Origin: Streptacidiphilus pinicola | GTDB taxonomy: Bacteria > Actinomycetota > Actinomycetes > Streptomycetales > Streptomycetaceae | Length of the DNA: 64,000 nucleotides | Direction: 5' to 3' | Assembly: GCF_003258295.1 (NCBI RefSeq) | Contig: NZ_QKYN01000067.1 | Span: 32,231-96,230 of the forward strand | Shown here: positions 63,977-64,000 of the stretch, piece by piece | Layout: each line of letters begins with the position of its first letter | Position numbering within the stretch: position 1 is the first letter of the stretch | Made by a program: the position numbers and the translations under genes | Notes under the pieces: generated by a model | Told to the model about the DNA's origin: nothing | Database searches by the model: none | What the model saw: only the letters and a program-made list of their open reading frames with translations

Positions 63977-64000
63977 GAGCAGCGTCTCTAATCAGCTTAG

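Overview
The window is GC-rich DNA from an actinobacterium of the Streptomyces/Kitasatospora/Streptacidiphilus kind. Evidence for this is the GC-ending codons, frequent GTG starts with purine-rich ribosome sites, many start/stop overlaps of 4 bases, an RNA polymerase factor of the SigE-like ECF group, a CebR-type regulator with its TGGGAGCGCTCCCA operator, and many secreted lectin-type proteins. I cannot name the species. No rRNA or tRNA gene and no CRISPR array was seen. The content is accessory: sugar catabolism, export, small regulatory pairs, and a large number of gene and transposon remnants.

Layout. 0-4 kb: start of phoU (cut by the edge), thpR, an AraC remnant, three small secreted proteins and a transposase relic. 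4-16 kb: a beta-glucoside locus. Two GH1 beta-glucosidases flank an Opp-type ABC importer (oppBCDF plus a lipoprotein binding protein) preceded by a decayed LacI gene. A cebR gene lies divergent to the second glucosidase, with three CebR-type boxes between them. 16-27 kb: a protein of unknown function, a sigma factor coupled to a PASTA protein, a secreted phosphodiesterase-like enzyme, an exported beta-carbonic anhydrase, a membrane protein and a receptor Ser/Thr kinase. These are separated by decayed transposases (integrase-core, ISL3-like, ISKra4-like) and by HxlR, PadR and glycosylase-like fragments. 27-32 kb: a LuxR-type two-component system divergent to a three-gene ABC-2 exporter. 32.8-38.6 kb: two polyprenyl diphosphate synthases facing a four-gene unit (ABC ATPase, ABC permease, PAP2 phosphatase, wax-ester-synthase-like acyltransferase). 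38.9-42.6 kb: aldehyde dehydrogenase plus DUF779, surrounded by four gene remnants. 42.7-49.2 kb: two DHA2-type drug exporters with MarR and HxlR regulators, a TPR protein and a C45-like acyltransferase/peptidase. 49.2-51.2 kb: an overlapping pair of related 2-oxoglutarate/Fe(II) oxygenases. 51.3-63.2 kb: a complete L-arabinose regulon. It holds a secreted GH54-type arabinofuranosidase, mutarotase, sugar ABC importer, LacI-type repressor and araBDA, tied together by palindromes close to TTGTTAGCGCTAACAA. The window ends with a small lipoprotein.

How the genes work together. In the arabinose block, arabinose is released outside the cell, imported, isomerised, phosphorylated and epimerised to xylulose 5-phosphate, under one repressor. 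The beta-glucoside block imports oligosaccharides or glycosides, which are cut by cytoplasmic GH1 enzymes. The strongest candidate for something not described is the prenyl-lipid cluster at 32.8-38.6 kb. Its gene content fits synthesis of a prenyl diphosphate, removal of the diphosphate, acylation of the alcohol and export of the ester. Other points are the paired oxygenases, and an arabinose-importer ATPase whose first nucleotide-binding domain lacks its P-loop. All functional statements come from motifs and family knowledge; no database search was possible.
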